DNA of 64,000 nt, taken from assembly GCF_004378255.1 (NCBI RefSeq), contig NZ_SNQG01000003.1:186001-250000 (forward strand). The letters are read 5' to 3'. The position numbers and the translations under genes were made by a program. A model generated the notes under the pieces. That model was not told the DNA's origin. It made no database searches and saw nothing but the letters and a program-made list of their open reading frames with translations. Source of the stretch: Mucilaginibacter phyllosphaerae (GTDB lineage Bacteria; Bacteroidota; Bacteroidia; Sphingobacteriales; Sphingobacteriaceae). Numbering within the stretch: the stretch's first letter is position 1; the number at the start of each line of letters is the position of its first letter. This document shows, piece by piece, positions 53,099-62,269 of the stretch.

Positions 53099-53563
53099 AT
53101 GAAGAAATTAGTATTGATATTATTTATTTTTTGCGGGTTAAACGGGTTTGCCCAAAAAAAAGTAGCACTGCCGCACGGAATGGTTTTTGGCAATAAGCCC
53201 AAGGGCATTGCGCCCGTGCCGGCTACCAGGATAGAAACGCTGATGGGCAAAAAGATAAGGCAAACCACCGCGTTAAGCGGTACTATAATACGTGTAACCC
53301 AAGAAAAAGGCGGCTGGTTTGAAATGGATGCCGGCGGCGGGAAGATCATAGCAGCACATTTTAAAAACTACAATATTAAACTCCCGGTGCAGTTAAAAGG
53401 CCGTGGGGTAATTATACAAGGGGTAGCCCAACGGGTGTTAACAGCGGATGACCTGCAGCACTTTGCAGGCGACACGGTTACCGGATCTAAACAACACAAA
53501 GAAAAAGTTAACCCTAAAGCGCGGCTTACGTTTGAGGTATGGGGGTTAGTGGTGGACAGATAG
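53099..53563 (+). CDS. Exported DUF4920 protein
   Basis: 154 residues from the ATG at 53099, preceded by AGGGG; an in-frame ATG at 53084 is less likely because the signal peptide begins at MKKLVLILFIFCGLNGFAQ. DUF4920 is an OB-like periplasmic domain (SGTIIRVTQEKGGWFEMDAGGGK, KGRGVIIQGVAQRVLTADDLQHFAGD). Function unknown. Confidence 0.85.
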   Translation: MKKLVLILFIFCGLNGFAQKKVALPHGMVFGNKPKGIAPVPATRIETLMGKKIRQTTALSGTIIRVTQEKGGWFEMDAGGGKIIAAHFKNYNIKLPVQLKGRGVIIQGVAQRVLTADDLQHFAGDTVTGSKQHKEKVNPKARLTFEVWGLVVDR

Positions 53564-53656
53564 TTTGTTATTACACTAATAACAGTATATAAAAAAAAAT
53601 AGCGAGGAGCTTTCAACCCATCGCTATTAAATCTTTTCAATTACTTTTTAAATCAT

Positions 53657-54352
53657 CTATGCAAACCTTGCTTCTTTTCTTAAGGAGGATGGCTCCACCG
53701 ATAAGTAATCGGCAAAAAGGGCTTTTACTTTTCCTGCAATTTCTGCACGGTTAACGGATGATGCATCGCGGCGGCATTTTAAATAATGCTCGCGGGCAAT
53801 TTTTTCGGCCAGGTCGCCAAGTGTTTTTACTTTAAGTTCGCGGCCAAATTTGCCAGCCAGGATCAATCCTGCAACAGAGATCACCATGCCGATGTAGCCT
53901 ATAACGCCATAAACAAAGCTAAGGCTTATAAAAACAAGCAACGATATGGCAAACGCCCACACAATACCTGGTTTAGGGCGCAACAGGTTCATGTGCAAGC
54001 CCATTTCGTTCTCTACATCAGCAACAACCTCAATCCGGTTATCTCGCGGAAAAAGTTCGCAAAGTTTGGTTTGCGGCTTTAGGTCGCAGCGCTCTATAGG
54101 TTTTTTGGCGTTAATGGCACTGCGCAGCTTATAAAAGGCCTGCTGCGTTGTACAGCTGTCGCTTTGTACCTGTTTAACCTTATCCACAACCAGATCGCAC
54201 AGGGCGCCAAAGGTTTTAATGTGGGTTAGGTCTTCATCTATAAACCTGATATTAAACGATCTTTCGATCTTTAACAAAACATCACCTACATCCTCCGGGT
54301 CGATATTACTTAAATTAACAACCGGCGCATTATTCTTTAAACTAACTTTCAA
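53657..54352 (-). CDS. Membrane protein with acyl-carrier-protein-like ends
   Basis: 231 residues. Residues ~14-70 resemble an acyl carrier protein (VGDVLLKIERSFNIRFIDEDLTHIKTFGALCDLVVDKV), but there is no Ser in a DSL-type site. Residues ~130-172 hold two hydrophobic segments (VWAFAISLLVFISLSFVYGV, IGYIGMVISVAGLILAG). The last ~30 residues (IAGKVKALFADYLSVEPSSL) look like the first helix of another carrier-type domain. No named family recognised; function unknown. Stands alone, upstream of nothing obvious, 84 bases downstream of carB on the same strand. Confidence 0.7.
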   Translation of the reverse strand: MKVSLKNNAPVVNLSNIDPEDVGDVLLKIERSFNIRFIDEDLTHIKTFGALCDLVVDKVKQVQSDSCTTQQAFYKLRSAINAKKPIERCDLKPQTKLCELFPRDNRIEVVADVENEMGLHMNLLRPKPGIVWAFAISLLVFISLSFVYGVIGYIGMVISVAGLILAGKFGRELKVKTLGDLAEKIAREHYLKCRRDASSVNRAEIAGKVKALFADYLSVEPSSLRKEARFA

Positions 54353-54436
54353 TACAGTACTCCTAAATTAAACCATATTAACCGCCTAAAAATATAGGCG
54401 GCTAACCTTAAATTCAAACCTGATGCCAGTATGAAT

Positions 54437-57253
54437 TTATTTGCTCAAATACATTGACTTTTCTTTATACAGGTGCCTGAAATATGGGTCTTGCAGATCA
54501 GGAATAAACCTGATAGCCTCGCCTGTTGATTTCATTTCGGGGCCAAGCTCCTTATTCACTTCCGGGAACTTATCAAACGAAAATACGGGCTCTTTTATTG
54601 CGTATCCCTTAAGCTTACGCTCAATGGTAAAATCTTTTAATTTGTTAACACCCAGCATTACTTTGGCGGCTATATTGATGTAAGGTACATCATAGGCCTT
54701 AGCTATAAACGGTACCGTACGTGATGCCCGCGGGTTGGCTTCTATTACATAAACCTTATCTTCTTTTACTGCAAACTGGATATTCAGCAAGCCGCGTACG
54801 TTTAAGGCACGTGCTATTTTGGCGGTATATTCTTCCATCTGGCTAATCACGTTATCGCTCAGGTCAAATGGTGGCAGCACGGCAAATGAGTCGCCCGAGT
54901 GGATGCCGGCCGGCTCAATATGTTCCATCATACCAATGATATGCACATCCTCGCCATCGTGGATAGAGTCTGACTCGGTTTCTGCAGCACGATCCAGGAA
55001 GTGGTCAATTAATACCCTATTACCGGGTAAATTTTTCAACAGGTTTACCACTGCTTTCTCCAGGTCTTCATCGTTGATCACAATGCTCATTCCCTGGCCG
55101 CCTAATACATAGCTTGGGCGAACCAATACCGGGTAACCAACTTCATGTGCAACTTCCAGTGCTTCTTCAGCACTTTCTGCAACCCCATATTTAGGGTAAG
55201 GAATATTTAGGTCTTTTAACAGGTCGCTGAAACGGCCGCGGTCTTCGGCCACATCCATATCATTGAATGATGTGCCGATGATCTTAATGCCGTGCTGATG
55301 GAGCTTTTCGGCCATTTTAAGGGCGGTTTGGCCCCCTAATTGGACGATAACGCCCTCCGGTTTCTCCAGATCGATGATCTCGCGTACGTGCTCCCAGAAA
55401 ACGGGCTCAAAATAAAGCTTATCGGCCATGTTAAAATCGGTAGATACGGTTTCGGGGTTACAGTTAACCATAATGGCTTCGTAACCGCTTTCTTTAGCGG
55501 CTAATAAACCATGCACACAGCTGTAATCAAACTCAATACCCTGGCCTATACGGTTGGGGCCCGATCCTAATACGATGATCTTCTTTTTATCAGATACGAT
55601 AGATTCGTTCTCGCCCTCGTAAGTGGAATAATAGTAGGGTGTTTTTGCAGCGAATTCGGCTGCGCAGGTATCCACCATCTTATAAACACGTTTAATGCCC
55701 AATGCTTTACGGCGCTGGTAAACATCCTCTTCGGTCACATTGCCTAAAATATAGGAGATTTGCGTATCCGAAAAACCACGTTGTTTAAGGGTGAAGAAAA
55801 AATCTTCCGGAATGTTATTTAAGGAGTAGCGGCGCAGTTCTGTTTCCAGATTCACTACATCCTGGATCTGGTTCAGGAACCAGCGGTCTATTTTAGTTAC
55901 CTTGCGGATAGACTCGATAGGCACGCCGAGGCTCATGGCATCATAAATGTGGAATAGCCTGTCCCAGCTTGGATGCTCCAGGCTGTGCATAATCTCTTCC
56001 AGGTTGCGGCTTTGGCGGCCATCTGCACCAAGGCCGGCACGTCCAATTTCTAAACTCTGGCAAGCCTTCTGCAGGGCTTCAATAAAGCTGCGGCCTATAC
56101 CCATTACCTCGCCTACCGATTTCATGGTGAGGCCCAGCTGGCGGTTAGCGCCTTTAAATTTATCAAAATTCCAGCGCGGGATCTTTACGATCACGTAATC
56201 CAGCGTAGGTTCAAAGTAAGCCGATGTTGTTTTGGTGATCTGGTTCTCTATCTCATCCAGGTTGTAACCAATGGCCAGCTTGGCAGCTATTTTGGCAATT
56301 GGGTAGCCGGTTGCTTTTGATGCCAGTGCTGATGAACGCGATACACGCGGGTTGATCTCGATGGCAATAATTTCTTCGTTAGCCGGGTTAACCGAGAACT
56401 GTACGTTACAACCGCCTGCAAAGTTACCAATGGCGCGCATCATTTTGATGGCCTGGTTACGCATTTCCTGGTAGCAGCGGTCGCTCAGGGTCATGGCAGG
56501 GGCTACGGTTATCGAATCGCCGGTATGGATGCCCATCGGGTCGAAGTTTTCGATAGAACAGATAATGATCACGTTATCATTATTATCTCTTAGCAGCTCC
56601 AGCTCATATTCTTTCCAGCCTAAAACAGCCTGCTCAACCAAAACTTCGTGGGTTGGCGATGCTTGCAGGCCGCGGCTTAAAGCGGCGTCAAATTCTTCTT
56701 TTTTATGTACAAAGCCGGCGCCTTTACCGCCTAATGTATAGCTTGGGCGTATCACCAGCGGGAAACCGATAGTTTGCGCAGCTTCTTTACCCTCTAAAAA
56801 CGAGTTGGCAATTTTTGAAGTGGCTACCCCAACGCCAATATCAACCATTAACTGGCGAAAGGCTTCGCGGTTCTCTGTTTTTTCTATCGCGGCAATATCA
56901 ACACCTACAATTTTAACACCGTATTTTTTCCAGATGCCGCGTTCGTCAGCCTCAATACAAAGGTTTAATGCTGTTTGGCCACCCATTGTAGGCAGCACGG
57001 CATCAATATGTTGTTCCTGAAGGATCTGTTCAATACTGTCGCAGGTAAGCGGCAGCAGGTACACGTGGTCGCCAATAACTTTATCCGTCATGATGGTGGC
57101 GGGGTTACTGTTGATGATGGAAACGGTTATCCCTTCATCTTTTAAAGACAAGGCAGCCTGCGAACCGGCGTAATCAAACTCGCACGCCTGGCCTATAATA
57201 ATAGGGCCTGAACCAATAATTAATACGGATTTAATGGAAGTATCTTTGGGCAT
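54437..57253 (-). CDS. carB: Carbamoyl-phosphate synthase large subunit lacking the allosteric domain
   Basis: 938 residues. Makes carbamoyl phosphate from bicarbonate, ATP and the ammonia supplied by CarA, for arginine and pyrimidines. Both ATP-grasp halves are present: first half beginning SVLIIGSGPIIIGQACEFDYAG, second half KIIVLGSGPNRIGQGIEFDYS, each with its ATP-grasp signature (VRPSYTLGGKGAG; VRPSYVLGGQGMS). The protein ends at residue 938, where the E. coli enzyme (1073) enters the C-terminal MGS-like domain that binds UMP, IMP and ornithine. carA is not in the window. Confidence 0.95.
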   Translation of the reverse strand: MPKDTSIKSVLIIGSGPIIIGQACEFDYAGSQAALSLKDEGITVSIINSNPATIMTDKVIGDHVYLLPLTCDSIEQILQEQHIDAVLPTMGGQTALNLCIEADERGIWKKYGVKIVGVDIAAIEKTENREAFRQLMVDIGVGVATSKIANSFLEGKEAAQTIGFPLVIRPSYTLGGKGAGFVHKKEEFDAALSRGLQASPTHEVLVEQAVLGWKEYELELLRDNNDNVIIICSIENFDPMGIHTGDSITVAPAMTLSDRCYQEMRNQAIKMMRAIGNFAGGCNVQFSVNPANEEIIAIEINPRVSRSSALASKATGYPIAKIAAKLAIGYNLDEIENQITKTTSAYFEPTLDYVIVKIPRWNFDKFKGANRQLGLTMKSVGEVMGIGRSFIEALQKACQSLEIGRAGLGADGRQSRNLEEIMHSLEHPSWDRLFHIYDAMSLGVPIESIRKVTKIDRWFLNQIQDVVNLETELRRYSLNNIPEDFFFTLKQRGFSDTQISYILGNVTEEDVYQRRKALGIKRVYKMVDTCAAEFAAKTPYYYSTYEGENESIVSDKKKIIVLGSGPNRIGQGIEFDYSCVHGLLAAKESGYEAIMVNCNPETVSTDFNMADKLYFEPVFWEHVREIIDLEKPEGVIVQLGGQTALKMAEKLHQHGIKIIGTSFNDMDVAEDRGRFSDLLKDLNIPYPKYGVAESAEEALEVAHEVGYPVLVRPSYVLGGQGMSIVINDEDLEKAVVNLLKNLPGNRVLIDHFLDRAAETESDSIHDGEDVHIIGMMEHIEPAGIHSGDSFAVLPPFDLSDNVISQMEEYTAKIARALNVRGLLNIQFAVKEDKVYVIEANPRASRTVPFIAKAYDVPYINIAAKVMLGVNKLKDFTIERKLKGYAIKEPVFSFDKFPEVNKELGPEMKSTGEAIRFIPDLQDPYFRHLYKEKSMYLSK

Positions 57254-57343
57254 AGGGCTTTTTTAAGTCAAAAAGTTAAAATTCAAAAGTTAAAAATGGA
57301 TGGTCCATTTAACATAAATCCTATGCGCTGAAAGGCGAAAAAT

Positions 57344-57361
57344 CCCGACCTCAGCGTCGGG
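57344..57361 (-). terminator. Hairpin with T-run between the TonB-domain gene and carB
   Basis: On the minus strand CCCGAC GCTGAG GTCGGG, then ATTTTTCG. It lies ~125 bases after the TonB-domain gene and just at the predicted carB transcription start, so it is either a terminator for the former or part of the carB leader. Confidence 0.5.
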
Positions 57362-57364
57362 GTG

Positions 57365-57372
57365 CAAAGATA
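57365..57372 (-). promoter_or_regulatory. -7 box of the carB promoter
   Basis: TATCTTTG on the minus strand fits TAnnTTTG, about 112 bases before the carB ATG. No TTTG at the -33 distance. Confidence 0.4.
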
Positions 57373-57486
57373 GTAATTTGCAGGTATTTGAGTAGTTTAA
57401 TTTGCAATTTAATATAGCTATTGGCTTTCTATTAACCCAGCTAACTTATCTGATAAGTTTTTGCCCTTAATAACAAATTAAATTTG

Positions 57487-58440
57487 CTAATTATTAGCCA
57501 TGGAAAACGTAATCGGCATACTGTACCTTATGGTTGCAGGGAACCCAAATTCATAGCCATTGATCCATGGGGAAGAAGCAGTTAGGGTTTTAACAGCCTC
57601 TTCGTCTGTAGTTGAACTCAAAGAGCTTAATATTTCCAAATTTGTTATTTTACCATCCTTTTCAATAATAAACGTTAATACTACCCTTCCCTGAACCTTA
57701 TTTTGCAGGTCAATGATCGGGTAACGCATATGCGTTCCTAAAAATCTCCCGAAAGCAACATCCCCTCCAGGAAATTCAGGAACTATAAATCTTTTTTTAT
57801 AGCTTGATTTTTGCCCCATTGATGAAGCTTCCCCGGATAGCAATTCACCATCTGTGTAAGTTTCTACGAAAGTGATATCCCTCTCTTTATAAGCCCCTTT
57901 CCATTCACCGTTTCGTTTCCCATTTTTAATAGGGCCACTTTCTGTGACATGGGTAAAATTCTGGTCGTACTGGCTGTAAACACCATTGCCATCTGTAGCG
58001 GTAACAACGCCTGTTGTATCATAAACATTTTGAATGGTGAAATTTAAAGAATCTGACGGGCCTTTTTTGAGCGTATATTCTTTATGAACGTACAGCTTGC
58101 CGGATGGAAAATACTCGTAATAAGAGCCAAATCTGTTACCATCTTTATAATTAGCCATTATTTTCCTTTTGGCGTTATTATAATACTCAATTACATTCCC
58201 ATCAAATTTTAGTGATGTTAAAGAAATGGATTTCCCAATAAGTTTTGGTTGCCCGTTTTTATAGTATTGTTGTACAATAAAAAGTTTTGATGCGCTATCC
58301 GGTCGGATAGTTTGCATGTAGTAAATACTATCACTGCTTTTGGCTGGCCACCCATTTTTGTCATAATAGGTTCTGTCTTCAATTTGCGCCAAACATTGCA
58401 GAGAAAAAAACGAAAAGAGTAATAAGCAGTAAAGTTTCAT
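57487..58440 (-). CDS. Exported TonB-C-terminal-domain protein with YwqK/MORN-like repeats
   Basis: 317 residues. A signal peptide (LLLFSFFSLQCLAQ) is followed by repeats of the type YYKNGQPKLIG, YYNNAKRKIMANYKDG, YYEYFPSGKLY (YwqK/MORN-like, residues ~25-210), then a TonB C-terminal domain (~225-317: PEFPGGDVAFGRFLGTHMRYP, VQGRVVLTFIIEKDGKITNLEIL). There is no N-terminal anchor of the classic TonB type, so it is probably not an ExbBD-driven energiser. Starts 25 bases after panD, likely same operon. Confidence 0.82.
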   Translation of the reverse strand: MKLYCLLLFSFFSLQCLAQIEDRTYYDKNGWPAKSSDSIYYMQTIRPDSASKLFIVQQYYKNGQPKLIGKSISLTSLKFDGNVIEYYNNAKRKIMANYKDGNRFGSYYEYFPSGKLYVHKEYTLKKGPSDSLNFTIQNVYDTTGVVTATDGNGVYSQYDQNFTHVTESGPIKNGKRNGEWKGAYKERDITFVETYTDGELLSGEASSMGQKSSYKKRFIVPEFPGGDVAFGRFLGTHMRYPIIDLQNKVQGRVVLTFIIEKDGKITNLEILSSLSSTTDEEAVKTLTASSPWINGYEFGFPATIRYSMPITFSMANN

Positions 58441-58465
58441 TAATAAGGATTTAAGGGCCCCTAAA

Positions 58466-58816
58466 TTACTTTATTAGTTTGTTATTCGCATCCGGAAAGA
58501 TCAAAATAGGCTCATAAGCACGGGCTTCTTCGGCTTCCATGTAGGCGTAAGACATGATGATCACAATATCGCCAACCTGGGCAAGCCTGGCGGTTGCGCC
58601 GTTAAGGCAAATAGTGCCGGTACCGCGTTCGCCTTTAATAACGTAAGTTTCGAAACGGGCGCCGTTATTGTTGTTCACAATTTGCACTTTCTCATTAGGG
58701 ATGATATTAGCCGCTTCAATAAGGTCTTCATCAATAGTTATACTGCCAACATAGTTCAATTCGGCCTGTGTAACCTTAACGCGATGAAGCTTTGATTTTA
58801 ATACCTCAATAATCAT
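58466..58816 (-). CDS. panD: Aspartate 1-decarboxylase
   Basis: 116 residues, the usual length. Pyruvoyl enzyme making beta-alanine for pantothenate; self-cleaves at Gly24-Ser25 (NYVGSITID). Conserved [27 protein letters not shown] and [12 protein letters not shown] are all present. Follows panC on the same strand, with its own -7 box 4 bases before the ATG. Confidence 0.96.
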   Translation of the reverse strand: MIIEVLKSKLHRVKVTQAELNYVGSITIDEDLIEAANIIPNEKVQIVNNNNGARFETYVIKGERGTGTICLNGATARLAQVGDIVIIMSYAYMEAEEARAYEPILIFPDANNKLIK

Positions 58817-58820
58817 ATTG

Positions 58821-58828
58821 CAAAGGTA
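58821..58828 (-). promoter_or_regulatory. -7 box of the panD promoter
   Basis: TACCTTTG on the minus strand matches TAnnTTTG and ends 4 bases before the panD ATG, which would give a leaderless mRNA. No clear TTTG at -33. Confidence 0.5.
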
Positions 58829-58913
58829 GGAATTATTTTAGTCCATATACGATAGCCAATATTTCAGTGGTTTGTAAAATATATCAGGCATCAAAACGCG
58901 CCTGTTTTACTAT

Positions 58914-59744
58914 TTACCGTACTATCACATTATCTATCAACCTTGTTTTACCTACACGGGCGGCAGTAAGTGCCACAATGTTTTGGGTATCGGCTTTGGC
59001 CTGCAATAGTGTTTTGCCATCTACAATTCTAAAATACTCTGGTTCTACCTCATCTTCTGCGGCCAGTTTTTCTATAGCGTGCTGTTGTAATGTTGCTATA
59101 TCATTGCTGTTAAAATTATCTTTTACCCAAGTTAATGTTTTTGATAACACTAACGAATGTTCTCTATCTACAGGGGTTAAATGGATATTGCGCGAACTCA
59201 TGGCCAGGCCGTCGGCCTCGCGTTCAATAGGGCACATTACCATGTTAACCGGTATTTTCAGTAACTCTACCATGCGGCTTACTACCATAAACTGCTGATA
59301 ATCCTTTTGCCCCATATAAAGGTTAGCCGGTTTTACAATATCAAGCAGTTTAAATACAACCTGCATAACCCCCTGATAATGGCCGGGCCTGAATTCGCCT
59401 TCGAGTAAATGCTCTAACCGGCCGATATCTAAATGCCATTGCTCATTATCGTCATACATTTCGCTCACATCCGGGGTAAATAAAATGTCGCATCCGGCTT
59501 GTTCCAATTTGGCTTTGTCGGCTTCAATCGGGCGGGGATACTTTTCCAGATCCTTCGGGTCGTTAAACTGGGTGGGGTTTACAAAAATACTGCAAACAGT
59601 AATTTGGTTGGCCTGTTTTGATTGCGCAATTAAAGACAGGTGCCCGTTGTGCAGCGCGCCCATGGTAGGCACAAACCCAATGGTTACATTGCCTTGTGAA
59701 ATTAAATAACTGCGTACCTGCCGGCGTGTAGTAAATGTTTTCAA
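58914..59744 (-). CDS. panC: Pantothenate synthetase
   Basis: 276 residues. Joins pantoate and beta-alanine using ATP. Motifs are VPTMGALHNGHLSLI with the HxGH site, SIFVNPTQFN, LYMGQKDYQQF and the KMSKS-like RIVDG region. Full length. panD, which supplies beta-alanine, follows 97 bases downstream on the same strand. Confidence 0.96.
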   Translation of the reverse strand: MKTFTTRRQVRSYLISQGNVTIGFVPTMGALHNGHLSLIAQSKQANQITVCSIFVNPTQFNDPKDLEKYPRPIEADKAKLEQAGCDILFTPDVSEMYDDNEQWHLDIGRLEHLLEGEFRPGHYQGVMQVVFKLLDIVKPANLYMGQKDYQQFMVVSRMVELLKIPVNMVMCPIEREADGLAMSSRNIHLTPVDREHSLVLSKTLTWVKDNFNSNDIATLQQHAIEKLAAEDEVEPEYFRIVDGKTLLQAKADTQNIVALTAARVGKTRLIDNVIVR

Positions 59745-59817
59745 ACTAAATAGATTGCAAAAATTTGGTAAAGGTGTATAAATAACTAAAAACTACCAAA
59801 CGCTATTGCACAAGTGG

Positions 59818-59848
59818 TTGCCAGTTCATATAATAATGCTTATATTTG
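59818..59848 (+). promoter_or_regulatory. Promoter of the short glycogen-synthase-like gene
   Basis: TTG (59818-59820), 20 bases, then TATATTTG (59841-59848). Start of transcription near 59855 excludes the non-ATG in-frame start at 59846, so translation begins at 59894. Confidence 0.65.
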
Positions 59849-59893
59849 CAAACTCAAATTTTTGACTTCTTTACATTTATTAATAGATTAGTG

Positions 59894-60718
59894 ATGGGTA
59901 AATCAAAACTACTGTTCATAACTCATGAAATGTCTCCTTTTCTCGAATTAACAAAAATTGCTGAGATCACACGCCAGCTTCCGCAAGCTATGCAGGAGAA
60001 AGGTTTCGAGATCCGCATTTTGATGCCGCGTTTCGGGAACATTAATGAGCGCAGGAACCGTTTACATGAAGTTATCCGTTTATCAGGGATGAATATTATT
60101 ATTAATGATAATGATAATCCGCTGATCATCAAGGTAGCTTCTATCCCTGCAGCACGTATGCAGGTGTACTTTTTAGATAACGAAGAATATTTTCAACGTA
60201 AACATGTGTTTAATGATAAGGACGGTAAATTTTATGCCGACAATGATGAGCGCATGATATTTTTCTGTAAAGGTGCTTTAGAAACCGTTAAGAAACTGGG
60301 CTGGGCGCCTGATGTTATTCATTGCCACGGTTGGATGAGTGCTTTGGTACCGGCGTATTTAAAAACAACCTACAAGGACGATCCTACTTTCAAAAACTCA
60401 AAAGTAGTTTACTCTATTTATGAGAATGATTTTACGGAAAAGATGGATGCCGATTTTTCTCGTAAAGCGGTAATGGGTGACATGACCGAAGCTAATACCG
60501 AAGCGTACAAAGACGGAACCAATACAGCTATGTATGCAGGTGCTATTCAGTATAGCGACGCCATCGTTTTGGGCAGCGCCAATATTGATGCTGATGTGTT
60601 AAATAATGTTAAAAACAGCAATAAATCAGTTATGGAATACGTTTCTACCTCTGATTACGAAAATTATTACAATTTTTACGAAGAAATCACCAGCGAGCAA
60701 CTGGTGGATGTTGCATAA
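59894..60718 (+). CDS. Short glycogen/starch synthase-like protein (N-terminal GT5 domain only)
   Basis: 274 residues from the ATG at 59894. It begins MGKSKLLFITHEMSPFLELTKIAEITRQLP and aligns with the first half of glycogen synthase (DVIHCHGWMSALVPAYLK, VVYSIYEN). The ADP-glucose site KxGGLADV is replaced by LTKIAEI, and the C-terminal GT-B domain is missing altogether. Full glycogen synthases have about 480 residues. It is therefore probably not an active synthase. Bacteroidota commonly keep this short form beside panC and DUF4270 (recollection). Confidence 0.85.
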   Translation: MGKSKLLFITHEMSPFLELTKIAEITRQLPQAMQEKGFEIRILMPRFGNINERRNRLHEVIRLSGMNIIINDNDNPLIIKVASIPAARMQVYFLDNEEYFQRKHVFNDKDGKFYADNDERMIFFCKGALETVKKLGWAPDVIHCHGWMSALVPAYLKTTYKDDPTFKNSKVVYSIYENDFTEKMDADFSRKAVMGDMTEANTEAYKDGTNTAMYAGAIQYSDAIVLGSANIDADVLNNVKNSNKSVMEYVSTSDYENYYNFYEEITSEQLVDVA

Positions 60719-60733
60719 GCTTTTAAATTATAT

Positions 60734-62110
60734 ATGAAATTTAACAAATTAGGCTTATTAACCCTGTTAATAAGTCTTTTTATTTTGGATAGCTGTAAAA
60801 CCCAGGACAGTATCGGGTTGGATGTTGACCCGGCAACACGGATCAATGGTACGCTGATACAGGACACCAGTGTGGTTACCACCACTGTTAGGGAAGACTC
60901 TATTATAACTAACAATTTTAATACAAGAGCGCCACTGGCTTATTTTAAAGACCCGGATCTTGGCACTACCGAAGCTAATATTGCTGCTGTACTGCGTTTA
61001 CCAGGCGGAACAGCTTACACCTTGCCAACCGGCACCGTTACAATTGATTCGGTAAGGCTGGTTTTGCCATATGCTGCCGGTGTTAGTTTTTACGGCGATT
61101 CGCTTTTGTCGAGCTATAAAATTGATGTTCATCAACTTAACGAACGAATTGTAACAACCAAAGCTTACGCCAATACCTATCACTTTGCCTCAAAGCCCGA
61201 ATTGTTGGGCACAAAAACATTCTTTGCACGGTCGCATGATAGCGTAACCATTGCCAATATCAGAACCGGTAAAGTTGATACTATACAGAAGGTTCCGCCG
61301 CAACTACGCATACCCATCAGTAACTCATTTATCAACACTAACCTGTTTAGTGCAAGTTCATCCACGTTAAGTTCAAGCACAATATTTGAAAATACCGTAA
61401 ATGGGCTTTATTTTACTTTAGATAAAAACCAGACGCCCGGTACTGGTGGTAATTTATTCTTCAACCTCGATTCGGCATCAGTAAAGGTTTATTACAAACG
61501 CGTAGATGGTACTACCATAGATACCGCAATTGCATCATTGCCTTTTGGCGTAAATGTTAATGAATTTAAACACACTTATTCGGATAAAGTTAAGGCTTCG
61601 TTAGATGGTACATCCACCGATGGGCTTGTTTATTTACAGGGGCTTGCAGGGTTAAGGGCTAAACTGTCCTTCCCGGATATAAAAAACCTGTTTACTTCAT
61701 TAGATAATAAAGTAGTGCTTAACCGTGCAGAATTGGTTGTAAAGATTAAGCCCGGCACAGCTACGCCATTTGCACCCGCTAAAAGATTAACCCTTTACAA
61801 GTATAACATAGCAGGGCAGCGGGTAACTATACAGGATGCTTCAAGTTCTGATGCACGCGCTAATTCAGTATTTGGGGGCAACTATAATCCAACCACGGGT
61901 GAGTATCATTTTATTATAACGGCATTTCTTCAGGATCTTATAACCGGTAAAACGGTAGACTATGGAACTTATCTGGCACCGGTAGATCCTACCGGTACTG
62001 CCATCGTTGTTACACCCGAGGCAAATTATGCAGACCGGTCAATGATCGGGGGTAAAAATTCAGCATACAGGGTAAAGATCAATATCATTTATACCAAACT
62101 TACCCAATAA
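60734..62110 (+). CDS. DUF4270 lipoprotein
   Basis: 458 residues. Lipoprotein signal (LGLLTLLISLFILDSC) with DSIGLDV just behind, the characteristic start of DUF4270 proteins. The rest is beta-rich (TVTIDSVRLVLPYAAGVSFYGD; LNRAELVVKIKPGTATPF). Surface or outer-membrane lipoprotein of unknown function. It begins 15 bases after the GT5-like gene, probably co-transcribed. Confidence 0.88.
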   Translation: MKFNKLGLLTLLISLFILDSCKTQDSIGLDVDPATRINGTLIQDTSVVTTTVREDSIITNNFNTRAPLAYFKDPDLGTTEANIAAVLRLPGGTAYTLPTGTVTIDSVRLVLPYAAGVSFYGDSLLSSYKIDVHQLNERIVTTKAYANTYHFASKPELLGTKTFFARSHDSVTIANIRTGKVDTIQKVPPQLRIPISNSFINTNLFSASSSTLSSSTIFENTVNGLYFTLDKNQTPGTGGNLFFNLDSASVKVYYKRVDGTTIDTAIASLPFGVNVNEFKHTYSDKVKASLDGTSTDGLVYLQGLAGLRAKLSFPDIKNLFTSLDNKVVLNRAELVVKIKPGTATPFAPAKRLTLYKYNIAGQRVTIQDASSSDARANSVFGGNYNPTTGEYHFIITAFLQDLITGKTVDYGTYLAPVDPTGTAIVVTPEANYADRSMIGGKNSAYRVKINIIYTKLTQ

Positions 62111-62156
62111 AACTTATTAAATTTTTTTAAAAACTTTTTAAATCAGGTTAAAAAAA

Positions 62157-62180
62157 GCCCCACATGGGGTATTTTTTTTT
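62157..62180 (+). terminator. Terminator after the DUF4270 gene
   Basis: GCCCCA CA TGGGGT stem (last pair G-U) followed by ATTTTTTTTT. Confidence 0.7.
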
Positions 62181-62218
62181 ATATGCTGTTTTTAGCGTAG
62201 ATAATATTATTTATCTGT

Positions 62219-62226
62219 TACTTTTG
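62219..62226 (+). promoter_or_regulatory. -7 box of the glmS promoter
   Basis: TACTTTTG fits TAnnTTTG and lies 43 bases before the glmS ATG; the -33 element is unclear. The leader is too short for a glmS ribozyme. Confidence 0.5.
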
Positions 62227-62269
62227 TCGCACAATCAATTCTAATTATTACCATAAAAATACTTTATTT

